Shown: one piece after another, positions 36,583 to 44,861 of the stretch
How the letters are laid out: the number at the start of each line of letters is the position of its first letter
How positions within the stretch are numbered: position 1 is the first letter of the stretch
Assembly (NCBI GenBank): GCA_965247065.1
Contig: CBDFGN010000006.1
Span: forward strand, 1,116,001-1,180,000
Reading direction: 5' to 3'
DNA: 64,000 bases
Origin: CBDFGN01 sp965247065
GTDB taxonomy: Bacteria > Bacteroidota > Bacteroidia > Cytophagales > Cyclobacteriaceae
Translations under genes and position numbers: made by a program
The notes under the pieces: model-generated
The model's input: the letters and a program-made list of their open reading frames with translations, nothing else
Database searches by the model: none
Told to the model about the DNA's origin: nothing

Positions 36583-37593
36583 ATGAAGCAGTTAGCTCGA
36601 GATGGGAATCATCTCAAACCCAAATACCAACAACTTGCTGATCTTATAATTTCCGATATTGAGGAAGGCCAGTACGCCATTAATGATCGCATTCCATCAG
36701 TCAACAAACTATCCAGGTATTTTAAGCTTAGCCGGGAAACTGTTCTAAAGTCCCTCACTTTTTTAAGCGAGCAAGGGGTCATTCGATCAGCTTATCGCCA
36801 GGGCTATTTTGTAAAGAACACCAACGTAAAAGTTGGCCCCCGTATTTTTCTCCTAATGGACAAGATAACGGAATTCAAGAATCGAATGTACAATGCATTT
36901 TTGAACACAATAGGGGATCAAGGGAATGTACATCTGTTTTTTTACCATCACAACTACGAGATATTCAAATCCCTTATTACCCAGAATATTGCAAACTATA
37001 CTCATTTCGTAATTGTCACTTATCTAAGGGAGGATGTAAGCGAAATCTTAAACATGATTCCACCAGAAAAAAGGCTTATTCTGGACCATCATGAACCAAA
37101 ACTGACCGGAGATTATGCCATGGTCTATCAGGATTTTGAGGTGGACACATATAATTGTATGCTAGAGTGCTATAGCCATTTAAGGAATTATAAGAAAATA
37201 GTTCTGGTCTGCGCTGAATCTCGTTACGAGGGAGGTAAGATTACAAAAGGCTTCAGGCGCTTCTGTAAAGAGAAAGGCCTTGACTCCGAGGTGGCTGAGG
37301 ATGTCTCTCCTTCCAACTTCACCAAAAGAAGCGCCTATATTTTGCTGTCTCCGGATGATGCTGAACTTGTGGAATTAATAAAAATAAAAAGAGAGCATAA
37401 TCTCGAGTTTGGGAAGGACATAGGAATAATTTCATACAATGATACCTATGTCAATGAGGTGCTTGAAGGTGGTATCTCGGTATTTAGTACAGATTTCACT
37501 CAGATGGGAAGAAATGCGGCCCTGCTCATACTGAACAAGCAAATCAAGACGGTTGAGAATCCCTCTAAATTGGTGCTCAGAAATTCTTTGTAG
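36583..37593 (+). CDS. GntR-family regulator with periplasmic-binding-like sensor domain
   Basis: A 336-residue regulator. Residues 12-78 form the GntR winged helix (KYQQLADLIISDIEEGQYAI, then RIPSVNKLSRYFKLSRETVL and GVIRSAYRQGYFV). The remainder resembles the LacI/Peripla_BP_3 fold (IISYNDTYVNEVLEGGISVF, then STDFTQMGRNAALLILN). Such GntR-LacI hybrids sense sugars in Bacteroidota. The gap upstream (36449-36582) contains GTAAACGTTTGA, a partial palindrome that could be its site. It is the probable regulator of the symporter/oxidoreductase unit. Confidence 0.88.
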   Translation: MKQLARDGNHLKPKYQQLADLIISDIEEGQYAINDRIPSVNKLSRYFKLSRETVLKSLTFLSEQGVIRSAYRQGYFVKNTNVKVGPRIFLLMDKITEFKNRMYNAFLNTIGDQGNVHLFFYHHNYEIFKSLITQNIANYTHFVIVTYLREDVSEILNMIPPEKRLILDHHEPKLTGDYAMVYQDFEVDTYNCMLECYSHLRNYKKIVLVCAESRYEGGKITKGFRRFCKEKGLDSEVAEDVSPSNFTKRSAYILLSPDDAELVELIKIKREHNLEFGKDIGIISYNDTYVNEVLEGGISVFSTDFTQMGRNAALLILNKQIKTVENPSKLVLRNSL

Positions 37594-37730
37594 CTTCAAA
37601 GCCCTTTCTTTAATTAGATCCGGTTGGAGAGCCAGTGGATTGAGGAATTCGGCTTTTTTGGCAAACTAGTTCGATGGAATATTCGATGGAATATTTGAAT
37701 TCTTTTCCCTGATTGCTATATTGCTAAAAA

Positions 37731-37951
37731 TTGAAACCATACCAGACCATACCAGATCAAACGATACCAGAAACCAAGATCGATTTGATCAAGAGAGTCG
37801 GTGCGTGGTACCGTGAAACGTATAATGCTCAACCATTGATAGTATGCAGCCCAGGAAGGATTAACTTAATCGGCGAACACACTGACTACAATCACGGTTT
37901 TGTGTTGCCGGGTTCCATTGACAAGTATGTGGTATACGCAATATGGAGTTA
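37731..37951 (+). pseudogene. Galactokinase N-terminal fragment
   Basis: The frame from 37731 encodes PGRINLIGEHTDYNHGFVLP (about residues 41-60), the galactokinase signature that binds galactose, followed by a few more residues (GSIDKYVVYAIW). It then runs directly into an unrelated sequence. Only about 70 of some 390 residues remain and the ATP-binding part is gone, so it is inactive. The break is around 37940. Confidence 0.88.
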
Positions 37952-38185
37952 GATCAGCTTTACAAAACAACCAACAAGCCCGCGCAGGATAGGCTCGACT
38001 TGCTCAAAAGTAATATGGACCTGGTTGAATCCAGACACGATGTTTACCTGGAATGGGTTTCCCTTAATAACCTTTTAGGGGATCATGAAAAGGCCTTGGA
38101 TTTAATAATGAATAGGAGGTTTCATCCTTGGGAGGGAGGGGAAGGAAAAGTTCCATTGCAGTTTAAAAATAATCAGTTCTTATGA
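37943..38185 (+). pseudogene. DUF5107-type protein, internal/C-terminal fragment
   Basis: An 80-residue frame with RHDVYLEWVSLNNLLGDHEK, then ALDLIMNRRFHPWEGGEGKV. The latter block is characteristic of the TPR part of DUF5107 proteins found in carbohydrate loci, which are around 1000 residues long. It is fused head-on to the galactokinase fragment, so two deletions or one recombination brought the scraps together. Its stop overlaps the start of the next gene by ATGA, which may still drive translation of that gene. Confidence 0.7.
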
Positions 38186-39930
38186 ATTCACATCTTAAAT
38201 ATTCAAACTACATGCTTTCAATCGTTTTGATTTGCGCGGCATGCCAGATGCCTGTTGAGAAGCCCGGCGTAATTGCTGTAAATCAATTCGGTTACGAAAT
38301 TGATGCCCCCAAACGATTTACGGCTCCTGAGATCAGCGATGGTACCCAGTTTAAAGTGCGCCTGAAAGAAGGAAAGGAAGCCCTCTTTTCTGGAGAAATC
38401 AAACATCAAATTGGCGATTTTTCCAGTTTACGGCTCATCGATAATGACCAAGAATATGTAGTTGAGATGACTGAGCCAAATGTCGTCTCCGATCCATTTC
38501 TGATCAAAAAGGACTTGTACAAGGAAGATCTATGGCAACTAGCTATCGATTATATGATCGATTGCCGGAGTGTTACCGGTACCCACCCCAGTGCTTACGG
38601 CGGCACTCCTTGGAGAGACGGAACTTACTACTCGTATGAGGTGCCGTCTCTAATCTGGTTGTATAGGTCTGATCCGGGACGATTCGATCAAATGCCCCGC
38701 CAAATCAATTACGAGTCCGATAAGGAGCGGGTTTTATCCCCAGACTTTTCTTTCGATTCAAATAACCCACAAAGCCAGGGTGTAATGGAGGCAGTGAGAA
38801 GGTATTACAGTGAATTGGATCCGCCGGCTGAGGAAGCGCCGGACATCATCAAACTGATACATTGGGGATTGGGCTTTTATTTGATGAAACCTGATTCTCA
38901 GGATCCATCTAACGATCCCTTACCTAAACAGATCCACAGTCAAACGGTGGAGCAATTTGCCCATTTCTTATATGCATATGAGGAGCTCCAAATGGATCAC
39001 TGGATTTCTCAGGAGTTCTACGAAAGTTGCTACGCCCTTGCGGTTGACCATTGGGAAACCGTTGGAAGCTGGGAAATCGATTCCTTGTGGCATTCCAGTA
39101 CGTATGAACCACCCGTGCTGGTAGATGGTGAATGGCAGCTCAAAAAAAATCTCCACCCTTACAAAGGCCGACACGTTCCTGGGCATTCCATTCTCCCTAA
39201 CCTTTATATGCACCACGTAGTTCAAGAACGAGATGAGCAACTCGCTCAACAATTCCTTGCTGCGGCGAGGTCCCAAACCCAGTTTATTATTGACTCACTG
39301 GACTGGAAAAATCCCATGACCACCAAAGGTCATCGAGGCTCTGAATTTCAGATGATGATAAACCTGGTTTGGTTCCTTGAACGCTTTCCTGACCAAGCAC
39401 CTGTCGGCTTACAAGCCAAGATCGAGGATTGGGCGCGAGTGGTCGTCGACCGATCTGACAATATGTGGGATTTCCGGCGTTACGATTTGCAAGAGCACTG
39501 GACCATTCCTTCGATGAACGAGACTGGAAACTTAGCAGGATTTCCGGCTTGCGCACTTGCAGCTTCCTGGGTAGTTGAAGATGAAAAGCTTCGCAGCAGG
39601 CTAGTTGAACTGGCATATGCCCAACTCGATAATCTATTTGGGCGAAACCCCAAGCTGGCAGCTGCCTGCAATCGTCCTCATCAGGGTTACCCGTTCATCG
39701 AAAGAGGTTGGCCCATTTCCTACCACGAAGATGTCACTGCTAGACTAGAAACGGTAAGGGGCAGTTTGGATGCCTCTCCCGGATCCGAAATGTACGGCTA
39801 CAATCCGGAGGGCAAATTCAGGCACCCAGAAGGGTGGGTGAACTGGAACGCAGCTCTTAATGTGGGCCTGGCCTATATAAATCTAAACACAGACCGACTT
39901 GTAGACAGCAAAATAGCACCAGGTCCTTAA
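38182..39930 (+). CDS. GH9-like glycosidase lipoprotein
   Basis: A 582-residue exported protein. It begins with a lipoprotein-like signal (MLSIVLICAAC, Cys about residue 20), an N-terminal Ig-like cellulase domain (VIAVNQFGYEIDAPKRF), and an alpha/alpha six-hairpin domain typical of GH9-related enzymes. LDNLFGRNP near residue 490 matches the GH9 catalytic-end region (YxLGRNP), but the usual DAGDY motif is not seen and the end (GWVNWNAALNVGLAYI) differs. The substrate is unknown; a role in glycoside cleavage at the cell surface or in the periplasm is inferred. The stretch from 39931 to 40190 holds no gene. Confidence 0.72.
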   Translation: MNSHLKYSNYMLSIVLICAACQMPVEKPGVIAVNQFGYEIDAPKRFTAPEISDGTQFKVRLKEGKEALFSGEIKHQIGDFSSLRLIDNDQEYVVEMTEPNVVSDPFLIKKDLYKEDLWQLAIDYMIDCRSVTGTHPSAYGGTPWRDGTYYSYEVPSLIWLYRSDPGRFDQMPRQINYESDKERVLSPDFSFDSNNPQSQGVMEAVRRYYSELDPPAEEAPDIIKLIHWGLGFYLMKPDSQDPSNDPLPKQIHSQTVEQFAHFLYAYEELQMDHWISQEFYESCYALAVDHWETVGSWEIDSLWHSSTYEPPVLVDGEWQLKKNLHPYKGRHVPGHSILPNLYMHHVVQERDEQLAQQFLAAARSQTQFIIDSLDWKNPMTTKGHRGSEFQMMINLVWFLERFPDQAPVGLQAKIEDWARVVVDRSDNMWDFRRYDLQEHWTIPSMNETGNLAGFPACALAASWVVEDEKLRSRLVELAYAQLDNLFGRNPKLAAACNRPHQGYPFIERGWPISYHEDVTARLETVRGSLDASPGSEMYGYNPEGKFRHPEGWVNWNAALNVGLAYINLNTDRLVDSKIAPGP

Positions 39931-40190
39931 AAATGACGCATTGACTGTCAACACTGGTTTGAAACCTGCTCAACGACTCGGGCATTACCGGTGCTAAGAA
40001 ATTGACTGAACCAATGAGAAGGATTATTGCTTTTGTGATAATTTTTTTCTTGCAGGTGATGTAAGACCCCAACATCCTGTTAATTGTAGTTGTGTGGACA
40101 AAAACCAAACTGGTTTGAGTTTTTGGACCAAAAAAAGGTGAACATGAGCGCAGCGAATGCAGGCTTTGCGGGGTAAGCGTCCCTTATTTG

Positions 40191-40233
40191 GGACTCATGG
40201 AGCGAAGCGAACATAAGTCCTGCCCCCGCTACT
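40191..40233 (+). repeat. tRNA-3'-end-like repeat B
   Basis: GGACTCATGGAGCGAAGCGA is followed by ACATAAGTCCTGCCCCCGCT and ACT. It matches repeat A over its whole length with a few changes, but without the terminator. Upstream (40146-40158) a similar GAGCGCAGCGAA segment suggests a further degenerate copy. Confidence 0.7.
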
Positions 40234-40310
40234 ACTTAAACAAGTAAACCATTGTAGGTTAGACACTTACAAGGGTTTTTTGTTTCTTACTGACGTACTT
40301 ACTGACGTTT

Positions 40311-40640
40311 TTAATCGACTATTTCAAGGTTTTGGCTAGGTTGATTGGGATCTAGTACTCGTTTCTGTCCATTAGATTCAACGATTTCTAGGATCATTTT
40401 TCTAGGAGGTTCTTTGCCTTCAAAGTCCGTCATTTTGATTTTGGGGATCACATAAGGCAAAAGTTTGGAAATCATTTCTAGCCTGTCCTTGGGGGATAGA
40501 GTTTTGAAATCCTCCTGAATACTATCCAAGTTCTCCTCAACCAATTCAGTGATTAGCTCCCTAACTCTTCGAGAAACTTTGTCAAGACTTCCTTTTGGCC
40601 TGCCGTTCTTATTCCCGGATGCTCCTGGTTCAAAAGGCAT
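40311..40640 (-). CDS. Small DUF5681-like protein
   Basis: A 109-residue protein starting MPFEPGASGNKNGRPKGSLD, an N-terminal motif (G-N-x-N-G-R-P-K-G) shared by DUF5681 proteins and some phage terminase small subunits. The rest is charged and helical (ELITELVEENLDSIQEDFKT, then RLEMISKLLPYVIP). It may be a phage- or transposon-derived DNA-binding protein. It lies between repeat B and a transposase remnant. Confidence 0.65.
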   Translation of the reverse strand: MPFEPGASGNKNGRPKGSLDKVSRRVRELITELVEENLDSIQEDFKTLSPKDRLEMISKLLPYVIPKIKMTDFEGKEPPRKMILEIVESNGQKRVLDPNQPSQNLEIVD

Positions 40641-40783
40641 TACAAACTATTGTTGTTTACAATAAAGTTAAATGATAATCCCCATACCCCCCCTACTCTG
40701 AAACTCCGCAGGAAAAAATGTGGAGCCGGGGTTACTTAGAATTGAAAGGTCATTAAGATTTATGCTAGTCCGCTATCATACCA

Positions 40784-41017
40784 CTAAACCGAGCTAAAAA
40801 CAAGATTATCAAACAGATTGGTTGAATACCTTCGATTGAGCCTATAACAGAACTCATCCGAATAGTACTGAAGGTACTTTTCTTTGATAACATGATAAAT
40901 GCCCAACAGGGTCCGCTTTGCATTTGCAATGGCTATGTGATCCCATTTGAGTTCATCGGCACCCTCCCGGGAGGATTTAAAACTCACGTGGACATCTATG
41001 AGGTTTTTCAAATCCAC
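40784..41017 (-). pseudogene. IS1595-family (ISXO2-like) transposase C-terminal fragment
   Basis: The segment ELKWDHIAIANAKRTLLGIY, followed by KEKYLQYYSDEFCYRLNRRY, matches the C-terminal end of ISXO2-like transposases (HIxISNAKxxLxGTxH then YLDEFCYRFNRR). The catalytic N-terminal two thirds are missing and no element ends were found. The upstream frame (41008-41250) is joined out of frame. Confidence 0.75.
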
Positions 41018-41250
41018 GGCAGGATCAATGGTTTGGCTGACGACCCTGCTGAATCGCCTCCTTGTTTTCGGAACGATGAGCCTTTATCTTCTTTACGGAC
41101 TAGCATGATTTTCTTAATCTCATGAAGCTTTTCAAGGAGAACTTTAAGATTTATTATCCTTTGAAACAAGTTCGATTTTTCATCATAATATTCAATATAT
41201 TGCTTACCATCACTCTCAAAAGTTATTAAACTGTTATGGGTGGGTCCCAT
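41008..41250 (-). CDS. Hypothetical 80-residue protein
   Basis: This frame encodes MGPTHNSLITFESDGKQYIE, then a Leu/Lys-rich helix (NLKVLLEKLHEIKKIMLVRK) and a Gly/Ser tail. It could be a small gene cut by the rearrangement that left the transposase fragment, or part of it in another frame. I recognise no family. Confidence 0.35.
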   Translation of the reverse strand: MGPTHNSLITFESDGKQYIEYYDEKSNLFQRIINLKVLLEKLHEIKKIMLVRKEDKGSSFRKQGGDSAGSSAKPLILPWI

Positions 41251-41320
41251 CTTTTCCTCTAGTCGATTTATTTTATTTGCAGATACTTGTTAAATAGAAA
41301 ACACACACTCCCTTGAAAAA

Positions 41321-42415
41321 ATGCTGTACCAGTTGAATCTTTTGCACGCCTGGCCTTTGTTCAGACTGAGCATGTTTATCAGTGTCTCCTCCCTTTTTAC
41401 GCTTACCGCTAACGCGCAGGAGAAGATAAAACCTCCCAGAGATGACGTTTTTTCTCGTGCCGTCGAAGGCACTTATGATGTTCCGCCGGAGTTGAAGAAT
41501 TTCAGGCTGCTCTCATCTGAACCGCTAAAGCTCGACAACGCCAAAGCGGTTGGTTTCGATCTTAAGAAATGGCAATCGGACCCATCGCGAATCATTTACC
41601 ACCACGGCAAATACCACTGCTGGATAATCGACGGCTACGATACGGCGCATCAAACTTTGACGATCCCGGAGAACGGCAAGTCTTGGATCCTCTATATGAA
41701 CTCAAAAGACGGTAAGAACTGGAATGCCGTTGACTATCTCCCGCTTGGACCAAAAGGTTCATGCTATGATCTTGGTATCGAGCAAGCAAACGTCCTCCTT
41801 CATGACGACCGGTTCTATCTCTTCTCCGAGGCCTTCACGACCAACATTGAGAAATATGGGCTAAGGCGAGCCGGAATTATGTGCTTGATAACCGACTCGC
41901 CCGAAGGACCCTGGAAACAGGTTGGCGGCCTGATCCTACGGCCGAGCATGGATGGCAAGAGCTTCGATACCGACGCGGTGGTTAATCCGCGACACGTTTT
42001 CTTGAACGGAAAATGGTTAATGTACTACAAGGGAATAAAGAAGGGCGAACCGAGTAACACGAGTAGCAATGGCGTTGCCATCGCCGATTCGCTGACAGGT
42101 CCTTACAGGAAATACGAAAACAACCCCTTGCTTCATGGCCACGGACAATTCGCCTGGCGCTACAAGCATGGCGTTATTATTATGATGTTCCCGGGTGCGC
42201 GAATTCTGTGGACCGAGGATGGCCTACACTTTGTGTCGCTAGTCTTGGCCGAAGGCACTTTTTTGTTCGGCTCACTCTACTGCCCGTACGATCCTTTGTT
42301 CGGCAAGCCGGTAACCGTTAAGCCAACCACAAAATACTGGGGCATTCAGAGTGTGAACCATAGAGACGTAAGCGACTGGGACGTCGAGCGGATTGAATGG
42401 GAATTCGGTTTGTGA
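41321..42415 (+). CDS. Exported five-bladed-propeller glycosidase-like protein (GH43/GH32 type)
   Basis: A 364-residue secreted protein. The signal peptide (LSMFISVSSLFTLTANAQ) ends at about residue 32. The mature part has repeated blades: RIIYHHGKYHCWIIDGY, then LGIEQANVLLHDDRFYLFSE and SFDTDAVVNPRHVFLNGKWL with MYYKG. These resemble GH43/GH62/GH32 superfamily propellers, in which an Asp, an Asp and a Glu line the pocket. The exact catalytic residues cannot be assigned. It sits alone between repeats B and C and probably acts on a glycan in the periplasm. Confidence 0.72.
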   Translation: MLYQLNLLHAWPLFRLSMFISVSSLFTLTANAQEKIKPPRDDVFSRAVEGTYDVPPELKNFRLLSSEPLKLDNAKAVGFDLKKWQSDPSRIIYHHGKYHCWIIDGYDTAHQTLTIPENGKSWILYMNSKDGKNWNAVDYLPLGPKGSCYDLGIEQANVLLHDDRFYLFSEAFTTNIEKYGLRRAGIMCLITDSPEGPWKQVGGLILRPSMDGKSFDTDAVVNPRHVFLNGKWLMYYKGIKKGEPSNTSSNGVAIADSLTGPYRKYENNPLLHGHGQFAWRYKHGVIIMMFPGARILWTEDGLHFVSLVLAEGTFLFGSLYCPYDPLFGKPVTVKPTTKYWGIQSVNHRDVSDWDVERIEWEFGL

Positions 42416-42628
42416 AAGGTACGCTCATAATTGCAAAACTCGCCCTTATGATTGTACGTTTGGAGATTTTTTGAGTTTCACCGTGGAACGTCTCGCAGAA
42501 ATCGCTTCATCCCATCCCTTTCAACAAACACCGTAAAGTTCTGTTACGATATGGTGCCTACCGTGTTCGGGGAAGCTACTACCACATGACCCACACGACA
42601 TTTCCCTAGGGTACCGATTTGAACCCCC

Positions 42629-42705
42629 CCGGCCCTTGCGCAGTAGGAGGAACATAAGTCCTCCCCCCGCTACTCAGAAAGGCCGTTTTTGACAGCCTTT
42701 CATAA
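42629..42705 (+). repeat. tRNA-3'-end-like repeat C with terminator
   Basis: CCGGCCCTTGCGCAGTAGGA is followed by GGAACATAAGTCCTCCCCCC and GCTACTCAGAAAGGCCGTTT with a terminator hairpin. The second half is shared with repeat A (CCCCCGCTACTCAGAAAGGC identical), and the first 22 bases are shared with repeat D. Confidence 0.72.
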
Positions 42706-43114
42706 TTTATCTAAAACATTTCGGGTGTTTCCTTAAGGCTGAATCCATAAAATTCAACCTCATCAGTTGAGCAGTCAAAGCCTCAGTTTGCCGAGATGTT
42801 CATTGATTTTTACAACCTTCGCAAGAATCGGAACAGATCAGGAATCGATTGCGGCTTTCACCAGAAGACCCACTGTCAAGGATTTTTCTCCACCCAGAAT
42901 CCAAGAGGATGGGATAATAGCATTCCCACATGCTCTTAAGACGGACATTTTTGTTCCAGCAAGAGCCAGGACCTCCGGACTAAACCCTATCCCCTTTTTT
43001 GAATTCCAAGTTTTTGTGGTGTCCTATGGCCTTATTTAATTTACAACAAACGCGGATAATAGACCATGACATTCAAGGTCCTACTTTAGAGGTAGTAAGC
43101 CGTTTGGCAAATCC
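42706..43114. other. Non-coding stretch between repeat C and the AbiGi-type gene
   Basis: No convincing gene is visible. On the minus strand near 42960-43010 the sequence reads LEFKKGDRV, a stop, then SGGPG, faintly like a YodC-type (DUF2158) protein, but it is broken and too short to call. The stretch from 42416 to 42628 is likewise empty. Confidence 0.4.
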
Positions 43115-43525
43115 ATGCAACCACGCTACCAACAAACAATTAGTGTTAATACCCTTTTCCATTTTACGAAAGGGATTCGCCGGGTTTACGATATCTTGGC
43201 TAAGGGGTACCGAGCTAATTACTGCAGCGAACGTGTTCCCCTTCAATTTTTTGAACGAACGGAGCAATTAGCGATCCCCATGGTATGCTTCTGCGACTTA
43301 CCCTTGTCTTTGATAAAAAATCATATACGGCGATACGGTGGATTTGGGATGGGATTGGACAAAGAATGGGGTTTTGATAATGGGATAAGTTCTATAAGCT
43401 ATATTCAACCAAATGCCATTACAAAACGAAAACTCGAAGAAACACTCCAATTTCTTTCGGCCTACGAGAAAAGCAAAATGCAGAGACAAATCACTGATCA
43501 ACAAATAAACTGGATCGGAGCATAA
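43115..43525 (+). pseudogene. AbiGi-family (abortive infection antitoxin-like) protein, C-terminally truncated
   Basis: 136 residues match the first half of AbiGi (PF10899) proteins: NTLFHFTKGIRRVYDILAKG, then IPMVCFCDLPLSLIKNHIRR with YGGFGMGLDKEWG. Family members are usually 200 residues or more; here the frame ends at QINWIGA just before the next gene at 43542. The missing part and the absence of the AbiGii toxin partner suggest that a deletion or insertion of the following module cut it. AbiGi pairs with AbiGii in phage defence in Lactococcus; in other phyla it often stands alone. Confidence 0.72.
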
Positions 43526-43541
43526 TTGAAGGATTGATGAT

Positions 43542-44846
43542 ATGAAACCACAAAACAACTTGGATCGTCGAAATTTCCTAAGGAAAGGTGCACTTGCGGC
43601 CGCTGCTTTTACGGTCGTACCCAGGCGTGTACTTGGAGGAGCCGATTATGTTGCACCCTCTGATGAAATCACTAAAGCATTGATCGGCTGTGGAGCAATG
43701 GGCCAGGAACATTTACCATTTTATACGAGTCCCGACAGGGATCGGACAGGGGCGCGGGTTGGACGGCTGGTGGCGTTGTGTGATGTAGACAGGCAAAGGC
43801 TACAAAGTACTCTTGGTAAAGTAAAAGAAGGGGTGAAGGCGTACCACGATTTCCGTGAGCTTTTACAGCAACCGGGCGTAGATGTAGTACACATTGCAAC
43901 TCCCCCTCACTGGCATGGCGTAATGGCTAAGATGGCCGCCGAGGCCGGAAAGGATATCTGGTGTGAAAAACCCATGACCCGCACAATCGGAGAAGGCAAA
44001 AGACTTGTTGAGGCTGTCCAGCGAACAGGAAGAATGTTCCGTGCTAATACATGGTTTCGATTCAGGGCTGATTTCTATGGTTTGGGCACAACAGTGAAAC
44101 CCCTTAAGAAACTCATTGACAGTGGGGCATTGGGGTGGCCATTAAAGATCACCGTAGGTGGAGTAACAGGATATAACTGGAAGTTTTTCTGGAAAGGTGA
44201 GCATAACCTGAAGGGAATGCCGGTGCCGGATCATTTGGATTATGATTTCTGGCTCGGCCCGGCGCCATACAAACCCTATAATCCAAACAGGGTGCACTCC
44301 AAATTCCGGGGGTACTGGGATTATGATGGAGGTGGTCTTGCTGATATGGGACAGCATTATCTTGATCCGGTTCAATACATGCTGGGCAAGGATGATACCT
44401 CCCCTGTAAGGATCGATATTGATGCTCCACAGCAGCATTACGATGCGGTTGGGACCTGGAGAAGGATAGAATTCACTTATGCCGATGGATGCAAGATCAT
44501 CCTTGACGGAGCGAATAAGGATAAAGATGCGGCCTACATTGAAGGTCCTGCTGGGAAAGTTTACAAGAACTTCGAATCAACTATACCGGAAGTTGCGAAG
44601 CTGGTCGAATCCTTGCCTGATCCTGAACCCCGGATCACTTCATTCCACGAGTCGGTAAGAACCCGCAAGAAATTTGCCTTGAATGAACAAAACGGACATC
44701 GTTCAGCCACTATCGTTAATCTTGGCGTGATTGCCCACCGATTGGGCCGGTCGCTCGATTTCGACCCTGTCAAGCAGAAGTTCATTAACGACGACGGGGC
44801 CAATGGTCTTATTGATCAACCAATGAGAGGTCCCTGGCAAATTTGA
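43542..44846 (+). CDS. Exported Gfo/Idh/MocA-family oxidoreductase
   Basis: A 434-residue NAD(P)-dependent sugar oxidoreductase with a Tat signal (RRNFLRKGALAAAAF). It shows ALIGCGAMGQEHL (nucleotide-binding), VVHIATPPHWHGVMAKMAAE and the catalytic EKPMTRT motif (Lys). WDYDGGGLADMGQHYLDPVQ carries the active-site Asp/His. Exported members in Bacteroidota tend to oxidise sugars at C3 with a tightly held cofactor. It directly precedes, with a 15-bp gap, a protein carrying two 3-keto-disaccharide hydrolase domains, so the pair probably cleaves glycosides through 3-keto intermediates. Confidence 0.92.
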   Translation: MKPQNNLDRRNFLRKGALAAAAFTVVPRRVLGGADYVAPSDEITKALIGCGAMGQEHLPFYTSPDRDRTGARVGRLVALCDVDRQRLQSTLGKVKEGVKAYHDFRELLQQPGVDVVHIATPPHWHGVMAKMAAEAGKDIWCEKPMTRTIGEGKRLVEAVQRTGRMFRANTWFRFRADFYGLGTTVKPLKKLIDSGALGWPLKITVGGVTGYNWKFFWKGEHNLKGMPVPDHLDYDFWLGPAPYKPYNPNRVHSKFRGYWDYDGGGLADMGQHYLDPVQYMLGKDDTSPVRIDIDAPQQHYDAVGTWRRIEFTYADGCKIILDGANKDKDAAYIEGPAGKVYKNFESTIPEVAKLVESLPDPEPRITSFHESVRTRKKFALNEQNGHRSATIVNLGVIAHRLGRSLDFDPVKQKFINDDGANGLIDQPMRGPWQI

Positions 44847-44861
44847 TGCATCCTGTTGACA

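Noticed and set aside
42767..43271. Two overlapping frames of 90 codons upstream of the AbiGi-type gene
   Set aside because: They overlap each other in different frames, lack family features, and one runs into the AbiGi coding sequence.
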